A stretch of 64,000 nucleotides of DNA from Gammaproteobacteria bacterium RIFCSPHIGHO2_12_FULL_37_14 (GCA_001801485.1 MGXV01000028.1:1-64000); one strand, 5' to 3'; positions 24,691-35,572 are shown, counted from the stretch's first letter. Notes: generated by a model from the letters alone, not told the origin. Made by a program: numbers and translations.

Positions 24691-27240
24691 CTACAGTGGT
24701 GAACTGGTTTGAGATAAATTCTTAATGCACTCAAGACTAACTAATAGCTCTTCATTACCGAGTTGAATCAATCTGACACCTTGAGTATTGCGGCCTATTA
24801 ATGATATTTCTGATGCTGGAACCCGTACTAATGTTCCTTTATTACTAATGAGCATCACTTCATCTTCGTGATTGACCTGAATAGCACCGACGACACGGCC
24901 ATTGCGCTCATTGACGTGAATGGAAATAACGCCTTGTCCACCTCTACCACTTTGGCGATATTCTTCTAATTCAGTACGTTTTCCATAGCCTTTTTCAGTA
25001 GCCGTTAAAATGTCGCCTTGTTTAGCGACAATGAGCGAAACAACTTTTTGGTCCGATTGTAATTTAATTCCTCTCACACCAGCGGCTTGTCTACCCATAC
25101 AACGAACTTTGGATTCATGGAATCGTACTACTTTGCCGATATCAGAAAATAACATAATGTCTCGATTACCATCTGTTATATCAGCCTGGACTAAGTAATC
25201 GCCTTCATTTAAGGCGATAGCAATAATTCCAGAAGCACGCGGACGAGAAAAATCAGTTAAGGAAACTTTTTTAGTAAGACCCGCAGAAGTAGCCATGATG
25301 ACAAAGTGTTTGTCATCATATTCACGTATCGGTAAAAAGGCATTCACTTTTTCCCCTTCAGCAAGGGGAAGTAAATTGATAATAGGACGGCCGCGTGCAG
25401 CACGATTTGCTTGCGGGAATTGATAAACCTTCAGCCAATATATTTTGCCATGTGTTGTGAAGCACAAAATAGTATCGTGTGTTCGTGCTGCGATAAGAAA
25501 CTCAATGTAATCTTCTTCTTTCATGGTAGTAGCTGATTTTCCTCTGCCACCACGATGTTGTGCTTGATAGGTATCAAGAGGTTGAGTTTTGACATAACCT
25601 TCATGTGAAAGGGTGACGACGACTTCTTCATCAGGGATAAGATCTTCGATTAGTAATTCACCTTCCTCACATTCTACAATCTCAGTACGTCTGGCATCGG
25701 CAAATTCATCCTTGATAGCAATTAATTCATCTCGTATCACCTGCATTAAACGTGAAGCATTTTGCAGAATTTCGGTTAATTGCTGTATGAATAGTTGGAG
25801 CTCTTTATGCTCGGCAGTAATTTTATCTTGTTCCAATCCAGTTAAGCGATGCAAACGCATATCTAAAATGGCTTGTGCTTGTTCAGGCGATAAGCGATAA
25901 CCTTGTTCGGTTAAACCATAGTGTTCAGTCGTATGTGAAATGCTGTCATAGGCTCCTGCACGCGTTAAAATTTCCACCGTTTGCGCAGCTTGCCATACTT
26001 GATTCAATAATTTATTTTTTGCTTCACTCGAGTCTTTTGCTTGTTTAATTAAGCTAATCATGACATCAATATTGGCAAGTGCTACTGCTAAACCTTCTAA
26101 AATATGCACTCTATTGCGCGCTTTTTGTAAATCAAAAACGGTACGTCGTGTGACTACTTCTCGTCGGTGATCAATGAAGGCTTCTAGAAATTGTTTAATG
26201 TTGAGTATTCTGGGTTGTCCATCGACTAAGGCAACCATATTCATACCGTAAACAGTTTGTAACTGAGTATGCACGAATAAATTGTTTAAGATGACATCAG
26301 TATTTTCACCGCGTCGTAATTCTATGACGACACGCATACCTTGTTTATCTGATTCATCTCGTAATGCAGTAATTCCTTCTAATTTTTTATCTTTTACTAA
26401 TTCAGCGATGCGCTCCACCAGCCTGGCTTTGTTCACCTGATAAGGTAGTTCAGTGATAATAATCCGTTCTTTATTTGTTTTTTCATCGGATTCAATATGT
26501 GTTTTAGCGCGGACAACAAGACGACCACGCCCGGTTAAATATCCTTCGCGGATACCATTTCGTCCTCGGATAAGACCATAGGTTGGAAAATCAGGTCCAG
26601 GGATGTGCTCCATGATTTGTTCAATGGTGATATTGGGTTGATCAATCAGCGCAATGCAGGCGTTAATCGTCTCAGTTAGATTATGAGGAGGAATGTTGGT
26701 TGCCATACCAACAGCAATACCCGAGGATCCATTAACTAAGAGATTAGGAATTTTAGTAGGCAATACGACAGGAGCGGTTTCAGTTTCATCATAATTAGGA
26801 ACGAAATCTACGGTTTCTTTTTCGATATCGGCTAATAAGCTATGAGCTAAACGCGACATACGGATTTCAGTATAACGCATAGCAGCAGCAGCATCACCAT
26901 CCACCGAGCCGAAGTTTCCTTGCCCATCGATGAGTAAATAGCGCAAGGAAAAAGGTTGTGCCATGCGAACAATAGTGTCGTACACAGCGGTATCACCATG
27001 AGGATGATATTTACCAATGACATCACCGACAATGCGGGCTGATTTCTTATAAGCTTTATTCCAATCATTACCTAATTCATGCATAGCATATAAAACACGA
27101 CGATGGACGGGTTTTAATCCGTCTCGGACATCTGGTAATGCGCGACCAACGATCACACTCATAGCGTAATCGAGATAAGATTTTTTGAGCTCATTTTCGA
27201 CGCTGACTTTTAAGACTTCTTTGGCGATTAAATTATCCAT
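24691..27240 (-). CDS. gyrA: DNA gyrase subunit A
   Basis: Cleaves and rejoins DNA during negative supercoiling, in an A2B2 complex with GyrB. The 849-aa protein carries the N-terminal breakage-reunion domain with RYTEIRMS (catalytic Tyr near 122), the GyrA-box QRGGRGK region, and a C-terminal beta-pinwheel. The quinolone-determining segment reads [12 protein letters not shown] with Thr84 and Asp88. Thr at this site is the wild-type state in several species and does not by itself indicate resistance. The gene is divergent from the acetolactate synthase-like gene. Downstream comes MITE copy 2 and then cmk, an unusual neighbourhood. Confidence 0.97.
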   Translation of the reverse strand: MDNLIAKEVLKVSVENELKKSYLDYAMSVIVGRALPDVRDGLKPVHRRVLYAMHELGNDWNKAYKKSARIVGDVIGKYHPHGDTAVYDTIVRMAQPFSLRYLLIDGQGNFGSVDGDAAAAMRYTEIRMSRLAHSLLADIEKETVDFVPNYDETETAPVVLPTKIPNLLVNGSSGIAVGMATNIPPHNLTETINACIALIDQPNITIEQIMEHIPGPDFPTYGLIRGRNGIREGYLTGRGRLVVRAKTHIESDEKTNKERIIITELPYQVNKARLVERIAELVKDKKLEGITALRDESDKQGMRVVIELRRGENTDVILNNLFVHTQLQTVYGMNMVALVDGQPRILNIKQFLEAFIDHRREVVTRRTVFDLQKARNRVHILEGLAVALANIDVMISLIKQAKDSSEAKNKLLNQVWQAAQTVEILTRAGAYDSISHTTEHYGLTEQGYRLSPEQAQAILDMRLHRLTGLEQDKITAEHKELQLFIQQLTEILQNASRLMQVIRDELIAIKDEFADARRTEIVECEEGELLIEDLIPDEEVVVTLSHEGYVKTQPLDTYQAQHRGGRGKSATTMKEEDYIEFLIAARTHDTILCFTTHGKIYWLKVYQFPQANRAARGRPIINLLPLAEGEKVNAFLPIREYDDKHFVIMATSAGLTKKVSLTDFSRPRASGIIAIALNEGDYLVQADITDGNRDIMLFSDIGKVVRFHESKVRCMGRQAAGVRGIKLQSDQKVVSLIVAKQGDILTATEKGYGKRTELEEYRQSGRGGQGVISIHVNERNGRVVGAIQVNHEDEVMLISNKGTLVRVPASEISLIGRNTQGVRLIQLGNEELLVSLECIKNLSQTSSPL

Positions 27241-27328
27241 AATGAACTGCAGTTTTAGGTTAGATTGAAGTCACAAATTATAACATAGAAATAGGATTAT
27301 CTACATGGGTTTAAATGCATCAATTCTG

Positions 27329-27356
27329 GTTAAGAAAAGTACCTATTTTTCTTAAC
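27329..27356. promoter_or_regulatory. perfect dyad between gyrA and the acetolactate synthase-like gene
   Basis: GTTAAGAAAA and TTTTCTTAAC form 10-bp perfect arms around an 8-base centre, in the 260-bp divergent intergenic region. It could be an operator for either gene or a hairpin in the gyrA leader. No regulator gene is adjacent. Confidence 0.4.
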
Positions 27357-27501
27357 TAATTTAAATTTTAAATGAGATGAGTGTGATGATATAGCGGTAT
27401 TTTATATACCAACAAAACTCGCATTGAATGATAATGGTATGGAGGCTAGGTTCAACGAAATGTAGATGTTATTATATTGAGAGACTAGAAGGAGCTAAGT
27501 A

Positions 27502-29148
27502 ATGGATAAAAAAGTTGCTGAATTGTTAGTGGAATGTCTTGAAATAGAAGGCGTCACGACTATCTTTGGTCTGCCTGGTGAAGAAAATACAGATTTCATT
27601 ATGGCATTATCTAACAGTAAAAAAATTCGCTTTATTCTGACTCGCCATGAACAAGGTGCTTCGTTCATGGCTGATATATATGGGCGTTTAACCAGTCAAG
27701 CAGGTGTTTGTCTGGCAACATTGGGTCCGGGTGCGATTAATCTTTTATTGGGAGTGGCTGATGCTAATTTAGATAGTTCTCCGATGGTTGCGCTTACCGC
27801 ACAAGCTTCTCTTGATCGTCTTTATAAAGAGTCACATCAAATTATTGATCTCGTTAAATTATTTTCTCCTGTGACAAAATGGAGCGGCATGATTGGATTA
27901 CCCGCGACAACACCTGAAATGGTGCGTAAAGCTTTTAAGCAGGCTCAATCAGAACGCAAAGGCGCTGTTGCACTTATTCTGCCTGAAGAAATTGCTGGAT
28001 TAACGACGGATGCTGTTCCCCTGCTTCCTCAGGAACCCAAATTAACCATGCCTAATCCACAGCAAATTCAAAAAGCTGCTGATCTCATTAATCAAGCAAA
28101 AAAACCCATTGTTTTAGCAGGCGCTGGTATTTATCGGCATCATGCTGAACAAGCGTTGACACAGTTTGTGAATCAGACTGCTTTGCCTGTCGCTACTACT
28201 TTTATGGCGAAAGGGGTGGTATCCGATCGAGATCCATTAGCAATTGGAACCATAGGTTTTATGCGACATGATTATACTAACTTTGGATTTGATCAAGCGG
28301 ACGTGGTCATTACCGTTGGATATGACTTAGTTGAATATGCTCCTAAAAATTGGAACCCACGGGGAGATAAAAAAATTATTCACATACATGGCATACCTGC
28401 CGATGTTGATTCGCAATATGTTTTGGCGGTTGGCATTCAAGGCGATATGGCTTCTTCGTTATCGGCGCTTGCACAAGCGCTCAAGCCACGCAAAAAATTA
28501 CCAGTAGGAGTGGATGTCATACGAAAATTGGTTCAACAGGAATTAGACGAGCATAAAAATAATCAGGCCTTTCCATTAAAGCCGCAGCGAATTATTACTG
28601 ATTTACGTACAGCTTTAGGAGATTCGGATATTGTGCTATGTGATACCGGCGCATTAAAAATGTGGATGGCGCGTTTATATTCTTGTTATCAATCCAATAC
28701 CTGCTTAATTTCAAATGGCTTGGCAACAATGGGTTTTGCCTTACCTGGAGCTATCGCTGCTAAATTGGTTCACCCGGATAGAAAAGTTGTAGCGGTTATG
28801 GGTGATGGTGCGTTTTTGATGAATTCGCAAGAAATTGAAACAGCTAAACGAGAAAAAATACCCTTTGTCATATTAATTTGGCGTGATGATGCGTATGGAT
28901 TAATTGAATGGAAACAAAAACTCGAATACGGTCGCTCTGCTTGCGTTGAATTTACTAATCCTGATTTTGTTAAATATGCTGAAAGTTTTGGTATACGTGG
29001 TATCCGTATTCAAGCAGCGGATGAATTATTACCGGCATTAAAAAGCGCGCTTGCATGCAATGAATTAGTATTAATTGATTGTCCTGTGGATTATTCAGAA
29101 AATATTAAATTGACAGATAAGTTAGGACAGTTGACGGAAGTGATTTAA
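27502..29148 (+). CDS. alsS: acetolactate synthase-like ThDP enzyme (catabolic AlsS type)
   Basis: ThDP-dependent enzyme condensing two pyruvates to acetolactate. The catalytic Glu is in ILTRHEQGASFMADIYGR (~51), and the ThDP/Mg motif is MGDGAFLMNSQEIETAKREKI (~433 onward, ending near the NN-equivalent). The domain order is the usual PYR, central, PP. No regulatory small-subunit gene (ilvN/ilvH) follows, which favours the catabolic form that makes acetoin precursors over branched-chain amino acid synthesis; other pyruvate-dependent ThDP enzymes are possible. AAGGAG precedes the ATG. It ends before a GC-rich hairpin and short tandem duplication. Confidence 0.85.
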   Translation: MDKKVAELLVECLEIEGVTTIFGLPGEENTDFIMALSNSKKIRFILTRHEQGASFMADIYGRLTSQAGVCLATLGPGAINLLLGVADANLDSSPMVALTAQASLDRLYKESHQIIDLVKLFSPVTKWSGMIGLPATTPEMVRKAFKQAQSERKGAVALILPEEIAGLTTDAVPLLPQEPKLTMPNPQQIQKAADLINQAKKPIVLAGAGIYRHHAEQALTQFVNQTALPVATTFMAKGVVSDRDPLAIGTIGFMRHDYTNFGFDQADVVITVGYDLVEYAPKNWNPRGDKKIIHIHGIPADVDSQYVLAVGIQGDMASSLSALAQALKPRKKLPVGVDVIRKLVQQELDEHKNNQAFPLKPQRIITDLRTALGDSDIVLCDTGALKMWMARLYSCYQSNTCLISNGLATMGFALPGAIAAKLVHPDRKVVAVMGDGAFLMNSQEIETAKREKIPFVILIWRDDAYGLIEWKQKLEYGRSACVEFTNPDFVKYAESFGIRGIRIQAADELLPALKSALACNELVLIDCPVDYSENIKLTDKLGQLTEVI

Positions 29149-29181
29149 GCGCTAGATTTGGCAGTTAAAATCCCCCCCTAG

Positions 29182-29248
29182 CCCCCCTTTTTCAAAGGGG
29201 GGGAATGCTTTCTTTCCTCTTTTCAAAGGGGGAATGCTTTCTTTCCTC
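29182..29248. repeat. C/G-run hairpin plus 29-bp tandem duplication, probable terminator
   Basis: CCCCCCTTT-TTC-AAAGGGGGG (29182-29202) is a 9-bp hairpin. Part of it with the following AATGCTTTCTTTCCTC is then repeated once in tandem (second unit 29220-29248, beginning TTTTCAAAGGGGG). It lies between the convergent ends of the acetolactate synthase-like and fadD genes, so it probably acts as a terminator in both directions. The duplication suggests replication slippage. Confidence 0.6.
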
Positions 29249-29268
29249 TTTTCAAATTTTTAGATTTC

Positions 29269-30972
29269 TTATGGTGCTTCTCGCAGAGCGCGACGTAATA
29301 TTTTTCCGACATTTGTTTTGGGTAGCTCTTTGCGAAATTCAACGAATTTTGGAATTTTATAGGGTGTTAAATGTTCGCGAGCATACTGAATAACAGCCTC
29401 GGCGGTAAGTGTTGCATCATTTTTTACTATGAAAGCTTTTACTGCTTCACCTGAGTGTTCATCAGGAATTCCAATGATAGCGACTTCTCGTATACCAGGA
29501 AGTTTTGCTAGAACATTTTCAATTTCATTTGGATAAACATTGAAGCCGGAAATTAAGATCATATCTTTTTTCCGTTCAAGAATTCGTAAAAACCCCTGTG
29601 CATCTATGGAGGCAATATCCCCACTTAATAACCAACCATCAGCAGTAAAAACTTTTTTGGTTTCTTCGGGATGATGCCAATACCCTTGCATGACTTGAGG
29701 ACCTTTAATTGCGAGTTCTCCTGCTTGTCCAATGGGTAATTCGCGTCCTTCTTCATCTAAAATAGCAACATCGGTTGAGGAAACCGGTAAACCAATCGTA
29801 CCGTTATAGGATGATAAATTAGGAGGATTGACTGATACGCAGGGAGACGTTTCTGTGAGACCGTATGCTTCTAGCAGTGGCGCTTTCGTGATTGTTTGCC
29901 ATTTTTCAGCAACGGCTCGTTGTACTGCCATTCCACCGCCTAATGCCAGATGTAAGCGACTAAAATCCAAATGGGAGAAATGTGGATCTTGAATTAAGGC
30001 GTTAAATAATGTATTGACACCGGTAATAGCAGTAAATTTAAATTTTTTCATTTCTTTAATCATGGTTGGAATATCGCGTGGATTAGTAATTAAAACATTC
30101 AATCCACCAATTTTCATGAAGAATAAGCAGTTAGCAGTCAGTGAGAAAATATGATAAAGGGGTAATGCGGTAATAATAATTTCTTGATGTTCATCTAATA
30201 AACTTCTAAACCAAGCTTCCGCTTGTTGGATATTGGCGACAATATTTCTGTGAGTAAGAATCGCTCCTTTTGAGATGCCTGTTGTTCCTCCAGTATATTG
30301 CAAAAAGGCAATGTCCTGATTGTTTATAACGACAGGGAGAAATGGTAAGTTGTTACCTTTATTAAGAACGGTTTTGAAAGGAATAGCATTAGGAAGATGC
30401 CATTTAGGAATACTTTTATAAATATATTTTAAAACAAAATTCGTGATGCTTGCTTTAAAAAAGGGAAATATATCGCCAACTTGAGTCACGATAATATGAT
30501 TGAGTTTTGGCGTATGATTTTTAGCTTTTTCAAGCGTGTGAGCAAAATTTGCCAGTACAACAATCGATTCAGATTCTGAATCATTCAATTGTAGTATTAA
30601 TTCATCAGCAGTATATAAAGGATTAATGTTAACTATTACTAAACCCGCGCGTAATGCACCAAACATGGCAATAGGATATTGTAGAATATTCGGTAGCATA
30701 ATAGCGAGGCGATCGCCCTTTTTTAGTTTAAGCTCTTGTTGTAAAAAAGCAGCAAAACTATGGCTGTAATGATCAAGTTGTCGATAAGTTAATGTGACAC
30801 CAAAATTATAAAATGCAGGTTGATCGTTGTATCGTTGGCAAGCTCGGTTAAATATCTCAATAATAGATTGATAAGCATCTGGATTAATTTCAGCTGGGAT
30901 GCCAGGGGGATAACTTTTTAACCAATTTTTTTCCACAATTGCTAGATCCTTCTTGCTTGTTTTTGATTGCAT
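29269..30972 (-). CDS. fadD: long-chain fatty acid-CoA ligase (FadD-like)
   Basis: Activates fatty acids to acyl-CoA through an acyl-adenylate. AMP-binding motifs are complete: LQYTGGTTGISKGAILTH (~210-227), YGLTETSP (~355), the hinge DGWLLSGDIASID followed by GFLRILERKKDMI (~430-455), GFNVYPNEIE (~460), and the catalytic Lys in TNVGKILRRALRE (~555). Length (567 aa) is normal. Fatty acids taken from a host would enter beta-oxidation by this step. Odd-chain breakdown would then feed the methylcitrate cycle encoded at 42.8-46.3 kb. GGATGG lies close to the ATG. Confidence 0.92.
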   Translation of the reverse strand: MQSKTSKKDLAIVEKNWLKSYPPGIPAEINPDAYQSIIEIFNRACQRYNDQPAFYNFGVTLTYRQLDHYSHSFAAFLQQELKLKKGDRLAIMLPNILQYPIAMFGALRAGLVIVNINPLYTADELILQLNDSESESIVVLANFAHTLEKAKNHTPKLNHIIVTQVGDIFPFFKASITNFVLKYIYKSIPKWHLPNAIPFKTVLNKGNNLPFLPVVINNQDIAFLQYTGGTTGISKGAILTHRNIVANIQQAEAWFRSLLDEHQEIIITALPLYHIFSLTANCLFFMKIGGLNVLITNPRDIPTMIKEMKKFKFTAITGVNTLFNALIQDPHFSHLDFSRLHLALGGGMAVQRAVAEKWQTITKAPLLEAYGLTETSPCVSVNPPNLSSYNGTIGLPVSSTDVAILDEEGRELPIGQAGELAIKGPQVMQGYWHHPEETKKVFTADGWLLSGDIASIDAQGFLRILERKKDMILISGFNVYPNEIENVLAKLPGIREVAIIGIPDEHSGEAVKAFIVKNDATLTAEAVIQYAREHLTPYKIPKFVEFRKELPKTNVGKILRRALREAP

Positions 30973-31045
30973 GTTCCATCCAATATTTATTTGCAGGTCT
31001 AAGGGAGATAGGACATTTCATCCCCGCACTGCTTTGCTTTATTAT

Positions 31046-31119
31046 TCGGGACGGCCGGATTTGAACCGGCGACCACTTGCGCCCCATGCAAGTGCGCTAC
31101 CAAGCTGCGCCACGCCCCG
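31046..31119 (-). tRNA. tRNA-Pro (anticodon GGG)
   Basis: On the minus strand a complete cloverleaf can be drawn. The acceptor stem is CGGGGCG/CGTCCCG with one G-U pair. The D arm is GCGC..GCGC and the anticodon stem CTTGC/GCAAG with loop ATGGGGC (U33, anticodon GGG, G37). The T arm is GCCGG-TTCAAAT-CCGGC and the discriminator is A. The 3' CCA is not encoded. It closes the pheST-ihfA-merR block, the usual position in many gammaproteobacteria. Confidence 0.95.
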
Positions 31120-31232
31120 ATCATTTTTATATTAACCATCATCCCGAAGAAGAATAAACTCATTCTCTCCTGAGCAATCCCTATGCATATATTCGCTATG
31201 TTTGAGGTTTGCAATGACGGATTTAAAACGGA

Positions 31233-31655
31233 TTAATGATTTATTGTCATGTCAGATTTCAGATTTTGCAGAACCCCTTCGAGTTCTGCAATAACTTTTT
31301 TTATCATAACATCATTTTTTATTGATTGACTTATTATCTCCGGTGTGGTGGATAATTGAGCACGCGCACCTTCAATGGTAAATCCATTTTCATAGAGGAG
31401 CTTTTTAATTTGCCTCACTAACAAAATATCTTGATGTTGATAGTAGCGTCGATTGCCTCGTCTTTTTGCCGGTTTTAATTGCGGAAACTCTTGTTCCCAA
31501 TAACGTAAGACATAAGCCTTTACTGCGCAAAGCCGACTCACTTCACTAATGGTAAAATATAATTTATCTGGAATAGCAGGCAGATTTTGCTCTGAAAATC
31601 GTTTACGCTTATTATTCCTGCTCAATCGGGTACGTTTCGAGTTCTTTCCCTGCAT
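31233..31655 (-). CDS. MerR-family regulator of the ihfA locus
   Basis: A 140-aa protein with the MerR winged-helix N terminus: [70 protein letters not shown] is read here as blocks [12 protein letters not shown] (~33-44), [12 protein letters not shown] (~49-60) and [10 protein letters not shown] (~68-77). The C-terminal part is short and lacks the cysteines of metal-sensing members. The gene start overlaps ihfA by 44 bp. This conserved MerR gene follows ihfA in many gammaproteobacteria, but its target is unknown. A basic ~30-residue N-terminal extension may be real or may reflect a later true start. Confidence 0.85.
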   Translation of the reverse strand: MQGKNSKRTRLSRNNKRKRFSEQNLPAIPDKLYFTISEVSRLCAVKAYVLRYWEQEFPQLKPAKRRGNRRYYQHQDILLVRQIKKLLYENGFTIEGARAQLSTTPEIISQSIKNDVMIKKVIAELEGVLQNLKSDMTINH

Positions 31656-31935
31656 ATTTTTCGACTCTCGCCTTAAGTTTTTGTCCAGAGTGGAAGGTTA
31701 CCACGCGTCTCGCAGTAACAGGTACTTCTTGACCTGTTCGAGGATTGCGGCCAGGTCGTTCATTTTTATCGTGCAGCGTAAAATTGCCATAACCCGATAG
31801 TTTTACTTGACGGCCGTTAATTAAAGCATCGCTGATATTTTGATAAAATAGTTCAATGATCTCTTTCGCTTCTCGATTGGTTAAGCCGATTTCTTCATCT
31901 AGGTATTTCGCAAGATCTGCTTTCGTAAGCGTCAT
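31612..31935 (-). CDS. ihfA: integration host factor subunit alpha
   Basis: DNA-bending nucleoid protein that works as a heterodimer with IhfB. The 107-aa sequence begins [20 protein letters not shown] and contains the DNA-binding arm [20 protein letters not shown] (~62-81) with the intercalating Pro. AAGGAG overlaps the pheT stop region and stands 6 bp before the ATG, so it is translationally linked to pheT. The C-terminal tail ([10 protein letters not shown]) is slightly longer than in E. coli. Confidence 0.97.
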   Translation of the reverse strand: MTLTKADLAKYLDEEIGLTNREAKEIIELFYQNISDALINGRQVKLSGYGNFTLHDKNERPGRNPRTGQEVPVTARRVVTFHSGQKLKARVEKYAGKELETYPIEQE

Positions 31936-31936
31936 A

Positions 31937-33982
31937 TCAACTCCTTAATACTGCTCCTAATTGCTCTTTTAATACTGTCATGACTCGGTCCATTAACTCT
32001 AACACTTCCTCATCAATTAATGTACGAGTAGAATGTTGTAAAATTAAAGCTAATGCCATACTTTTTAAACCAGGTGCGATTCCCTTCCCTTGATAGACAT
32101 CAAAAATATAAACATCTTTTAACCAATCACCCGCATGACTCTTTATTGTATCCTGAATAGCTTTTGCAGGTATAGTCTGATCGATAAGAATGGCTATATC
32201 ACGTCGGATTTCCGGAAACTTTGGCGGTTCGTGAATAGTCAATGTAGCTGCTTTGCGTAAAGCAAGTAAATCTATTTCATAAATGAATACGTTTTTTGGT
32301 AAATCCAGTGTTTGGATAACAGTTGGATGCAGCGCGCCTATCATACCAATTTTCTTATCACCAATATAAATACCAGCAGTTTGACCGGGATGACAAGCCA
32401 AATGTTTATCCAATCTAAAGTCATATTTATCTTCACGATAAAACAAATGGAGAATACTTTCAATATCACCTTTTAAATCGTAAAAGTCTACTTCTCGAGA
32501 AGGAATTCCCCATTGTTCATGATACGCTGATCCAGTGATTAACCCTGCCAACATGGATAATTGCAAAATTTCAGCATTGCGCAGCTGAAAGCACGTTCCT
32601 ATTTCAAATAAACGAATACGATCTTGTTGGCGGCTATGATTATAAATAAGTGTTTGTACGAGTCCTGGCCATAAATTAGTTCGCATGACGCTCATGTCAG
32701 CAGTGATGGGGTTGACAAGCTCATAAGGTGTTTCTTCAGGATTGAGTAAGAGTTGTAATGGTTTATCAACAAAACTATATGAAATAATTTCATGATAACC
32801 GCGATCAACTAATAGCTGTCGAATGAAAGCAGAATGATTATTTTGTTCATTACCAGGAAGATTCACTTCTAATTTTGCGATGGCATGATGTGCTGGAATT
32901 TTTTCATAGCCATATAATCGAGCGATTTCTTCGATTAAATCTTCAGGTATCGATATATCGGGTCGGTACAATGGAACGTTTACTACCCAAGCATTATTTT
33001 TTTTCTCATATTGAAAATGTAGTGCGGTTAATATGTTATCAATGTCGCCGGTGGAAATTGCTACCCCAAGAACGGATACGACATTCTCATGATAAAGTGT
33101 AATTATACATTCAGTTAAAAGATTTTCTTTATTTGATACTTCAATTGCAGGACCAGCCTCTCCCCCGACTATTTCTAAAATAAGTTGAGTTGCTCGTTCA
33201 AGCGCATCGCCTTGAATAGTTGGATCGATACAACGTTCAAAACGATAGGCTGATTCTGAGCTCAGATCATAAAATTGGCGTTGACGAGCAATTGTTTTAG
33301 AAGAAAAATAAGCACTTTCAAGAAAGATATTTTTCGTAGTTAAAGTAACACTTGAATCCATCCCGCCCATGACACCTGCAATGGCAAGAGGCTTATTGCT
33401 ATCCGCAATAATTAACGTTTCTCCATCAAGTTCTTTTTGACTGCCATCAAGCAAGGTCAGGCATTCGCCAGATTGTGAACGTCTTACATTAATCTCTTGC
33501 TGAATGGTATCAAGGTCAAAGGCATGCATAGGTTGACCCAGTTCAAGCATAATAAAATTGGTGATATCAACGATTGGATGAATGGAACGTATACCACTAC
33601 AACGCAATTTTTCTTTTAGCCATTCAGGAGTAGGCGTATCTGTTTTGACATGCCGTATGATTCGACCTAGGTATCGTGGGCAATCAGTTTTTGCAGTAAT
33701 CCTAACAGGAATACTATCTTTGATAGTGGGTTGAATGGAGGAAATGCTGGGATGTTTGAAAGAAGTATTGGTGAGAATTGCTATTTCCCGAGCAATCCCT
33801 TTTACACTCAAACAATCTCCACGATTAGGAGTGATGGAAATATCGATTGTGTCATTACTTTCAGAAGATTCAGCACCAATTGATTCAACCTCTAGTCCTG
33901 CCATGGTTAATATATGGGATAATTCTATTCGAGTTAATGGAGGATTAACCCACTCACGCAACCAAGATTCACTTATTTTCAT
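31937..33982 (-). CDS. pheT: phenylalanine-tRNA ligase beta subunit lacking the N-terminal tRNA-binding OB domain
   Basis: Beta subunit of the alpha2-beta2 PheRS. It begins normally, [15 protein letters not shown]...[11 protein letters not shown] (residues 1-37), but then jumps at once to [26 protein letters not shown]. In E. coli PheT that stretch lies near residue 150, after the B2 EMAP-like OB domain (PF01588). About 110-115 residues are therefore absent, giving 681 aa instead of ~790-795. The rest is complete: the B3/B4 editing region, B5, the catalytic-like core, and the C-terminal ferredoxin-like anticodon-binding domain ([16 protein letters not shown]...). The frame is uninterrupted, so this is a clean domain loss, not a pseudogene. 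Confidence 0.95.
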   Translation of the reverse strand: MKISESWLREWVNPPLTRIELSHILTMAGLEVESIGAESSESNDTIDISITPNRGDCLSVKGIAREIAILTNTSFKHPSISSIQPTIKDSIPVRITAKTDCPRYLGRIIRHVKTDTPTPEWLKEKLRCSGIRSIHPIVDITNFIMLELGQPMHAFDLDTIQQEINVRRSQSGECLTLLDGSQKELDGETLIIADSNKPLAIAGVMGGMDSSVTLTTKNIFLESAYFSSKTIARQRQFYDLSSESAYRFERCIDPTIQGDALERATQLILEIVGGEAGPAIEVSNKENLLTECIITLYHENVVSVLGVAISTGDIDNILTALHFQYEKKNNAWVVNVPLYRPDISIPEDLIEEIARLYGYEKIPAHHAIAKLEVNLPGNEQNNHSAFIRQLLVDRGYHEIISYSFVDKPLQLLLNPEETPYELVNPITADMSVMRTNLWPGLVQTLIYNHSRQQDRIRLFEIGTCFQLRNAEILQLSMLAGLITGSAYHEQWGIPSREVDFYDLKGDIESILHLFYREDKYDFRLDKHLACHPGQTAGIYIGDKKIGMIGALHPTVIQTLDLPKNVFIYEIDLLALRKAATLTIHEPPKFPEIRRDIAILIDQTIPAKAIQDTIKSHAGDWLKDVYIFDVYQGKGIAPGLKSMALALILQHSTRTLIDEEVLELMDRVMTVLKEQLGAVLRS

Positions 33983-34024
33983 AGGACTGATCTTTTATTA
34001 AGAGCCATTGGAATTCGCAACCTG

Positions 34025-35038
34025 CTAAAACTGCCGTAAAAAGCGCAAATCATTTTCAAATAAAGTACGTAAGTCAGCGATACCATATTTCAGTAAAGTC
34101 AGACGATCGATTCCCACGCCAAAAGCAAATCCACGGTAACGTTTGGTATCAATATTAGCACCTAGTAATACATTTGGGTGCACCATGCCACAACCTAAAA
34201 TTTCTAACCAACCAGATTGCTTGCAGATGCGACAACCGTTTCCTTTACAATTTAAACAGGTGATATCCACTTCTGCAGATGGTTCAGTAAAAGGAAAATA
34301 AGAAGGACGAAAACGGACAGCTGTTTCTGGCGAAAAAAAGGCATGTAAAAATTGAATGAGCAAACCTTTTAAATCCGCAAAAGAAACATTTTCATCGATC
34401 ATTAAACATTCTAATTGATGAAACATGGGTGTATGAGTGAGATCAAAATCGCGTCGATAGACTCTTCCCATTGCGATCATACGCAAAGGCAAGGTCATGG
34501 TTTTCATTGCTCGAATTTGTACAGTAGATGTTTGACTTCTTAACAAGGTGCCATTTGGAAAATAAAACGTATCTTGCATGGCGCGTGCAGGATGTAAGGG
34601 TGGCACATTTAATGCCGTAAAATTATGATAATCATCCTCAATTTCAGGACCTTCCATAAATATAAAACCCATTTGAGTAAAGATATCACGTAATGCATGA
34701 CAAGTATGCGTAATGGGATGGAGGCTGCCCGAATTGAATAATCGCCCTGGTAGGGTAATGTCTATGCTTTCTTCTGCAAGTTGAATATCAATTTGTTTTT
34801 GTTTGAGAATTTCGGATCGTGTTTCAATCAGCTGCTGAATCACTTGTTTTATTTCATTTACTTTCTGACCGATAATGGGGCGTTCTTCTGGAGAAAGTTG
34901 GCCTAGTGTTTTCAAGTATTCAGTCAGCTTGGCTTTTTTACCAAGATAATGTACGCGACAATCTTCTAACGATTTTAAATCCGTTGCTGTTTCGATAGCA
35001 GATTTTGCTTGTTTTAGAATTTCTTCTAATGAGAGCAT
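34025..35038 (-). CDS. pheS: phenylalanine-tRNA ligase alpha subunit
   Basis: Catalytic subunit that forms Phe-AMP and charges tRNA-Phe. The N-terminal coiled coil (residues ~1-85) is followed by the class II core: motif 2 region [21 protein letters not shown] (~208-228) and motif 3 [18 protein letters not shown] (~305-322). The phenylalanine-pocket segments FTEPSAEVD and a Cys-rich [17 protein letters not shown] loop are normal for bacterial PheS. Length 337 aa is standard. A short open frame with a good ribosome-binding site ends inside the start of pheS (see 35026-35118). Confidence 0.97.
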   Translation of the reverse strand: MLSLEEILKQAKSAIETATDLKSLEDCRVHYLGKKAKLTEYLKTLGQLSPEERPIIGQKVNEIKQVIQQLIETRSEILKQKQIDIQLAEESIDITLPGRLFNSGSLHPITHTCHALRDIFTQMGFIFMEGPEIEDDYHNFTALNVPPLHPARAMQDTFYFPNGTLLRSQTSTVQIRAMKTMTLPLRMIAMGRVYRRDFDLTHTPMFHQLECLMIDENVSFADLKGLLIQFLHAFFSPETAVRFRPSYFPFTEPSAEVDITCLNCKGNGCRICKQSGWLEILGCGMVHPNVLLGANIDTKRYRGFAFGVGIDRLTLLKYGIADLRTLFENDLRFLRQF

Positions 35039-35118
35039 ATTAATCCTGAATATCGTCGCCTACTGATAATCATGCTGACGAAGAAGCAGCAACCCACCAA
35101 GCGTTTTGCGGATGACAT
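35026..35118 (-). CDS. possible leader peptide ahead of pheS
   Basis: In the rplT-pheS gap an ATG with GGAG 6 bases upstream opens a 30-codon frame, [20 protein letters not shown] followed by [10 protein letters not shown]. It stops within the first codons of pheS in another frame. Its place is that of pheM, the E. coli attenuation leader, and it has two adjacent Phe codons, far fewer than pheM. A small TGCTG/CAGCA hairpin overlaps the Phe codons, but no U-run terminator is visible. It could couple translation to pheS. Confidence 0.35.
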   Translation of the reverse strand: MSSAKRLVGCCFFVSMIISRRRYSGLICSH

Positions 35119-35142
35119 GCCTGCTCCTTCATTTTTTTGCAG

Positions 35143-35508
35143 TTAAGCAGTAGCGGATAAATTCGCTTTAGCTTTTTCAACCAAAGTTGCAAATGCAGCT
35201 TTATCATGAACAGCAATATCAGCGAGCACTTTTCTATCAATTTCGATAGTTGCTTTCTTGAGGCCATTAATGAAATTTGCATAACTCATTCCGTGAGAAC
35301 GCGCTGCAGCGTTGATACGAATTATCCACAATGCGCGAAATTCGCGTTTCTTTTGCCGACGATCACGATAAGCATACTGAGCTGCTTTAATAACAGCTTG
35401 TTTAGCCACACGTAAAACCCGGCTTCGAGCGCCATAATAGCCTTTTGCCTTCTCCAAGACTTTTTTATGTCTGGCTCTAGCGGTAACACCTCGTTTAACT
35501 CTTGGCAT
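35143..35508 (-). CDS. rplT: 50S ribosomal protein L20
   Basis: RNA-binding protein required early in 50S assembly. The sequence [30 protein letters not shown]... matches L20 throughout, including the long basic N-terminal helix and the globular C-terminal half ([23 protein letters not shown]). Length 121 aa is close to the usual 118. AGAGGA precedes the ATG. It follows rpmI after a 163-bp gap that carries a strong hairpin, instead of the usual short spacing. Confidence 0.97.
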   Translation of the reverse strand: MPRVKRGVTARARHKKVLEKAKGYYGARSRVLRVAKQAVIKAAQYAYRDRRQKKREFRALWIIRINAAARSHGMSYANFINGLKKATIEIDRKVLADIAVHDKAAFATLVEKAKANLSATA

Positions 35509-35572
35509 AATCTATTCCTCTTTAATTGTTAGTTGGTCAGTTTCCTGACGATTATCCTTTAACGCGGGAATG

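Noticed and set aside
24691..27240. Thr84 in GyrA as a fluoroquinolone-resistance mutation
   Set aside because: Thr at this position is wild type in several gammaproteobacteria, and Asp88 is unchanged.
35070..35282. Alternative 70-aa minus-strand frame across the rplT-pheS gap
   Set aside because: It overlaps rplT in another frame and has no ribosome-binding site, unlike the short leader frame at 35026-35118.
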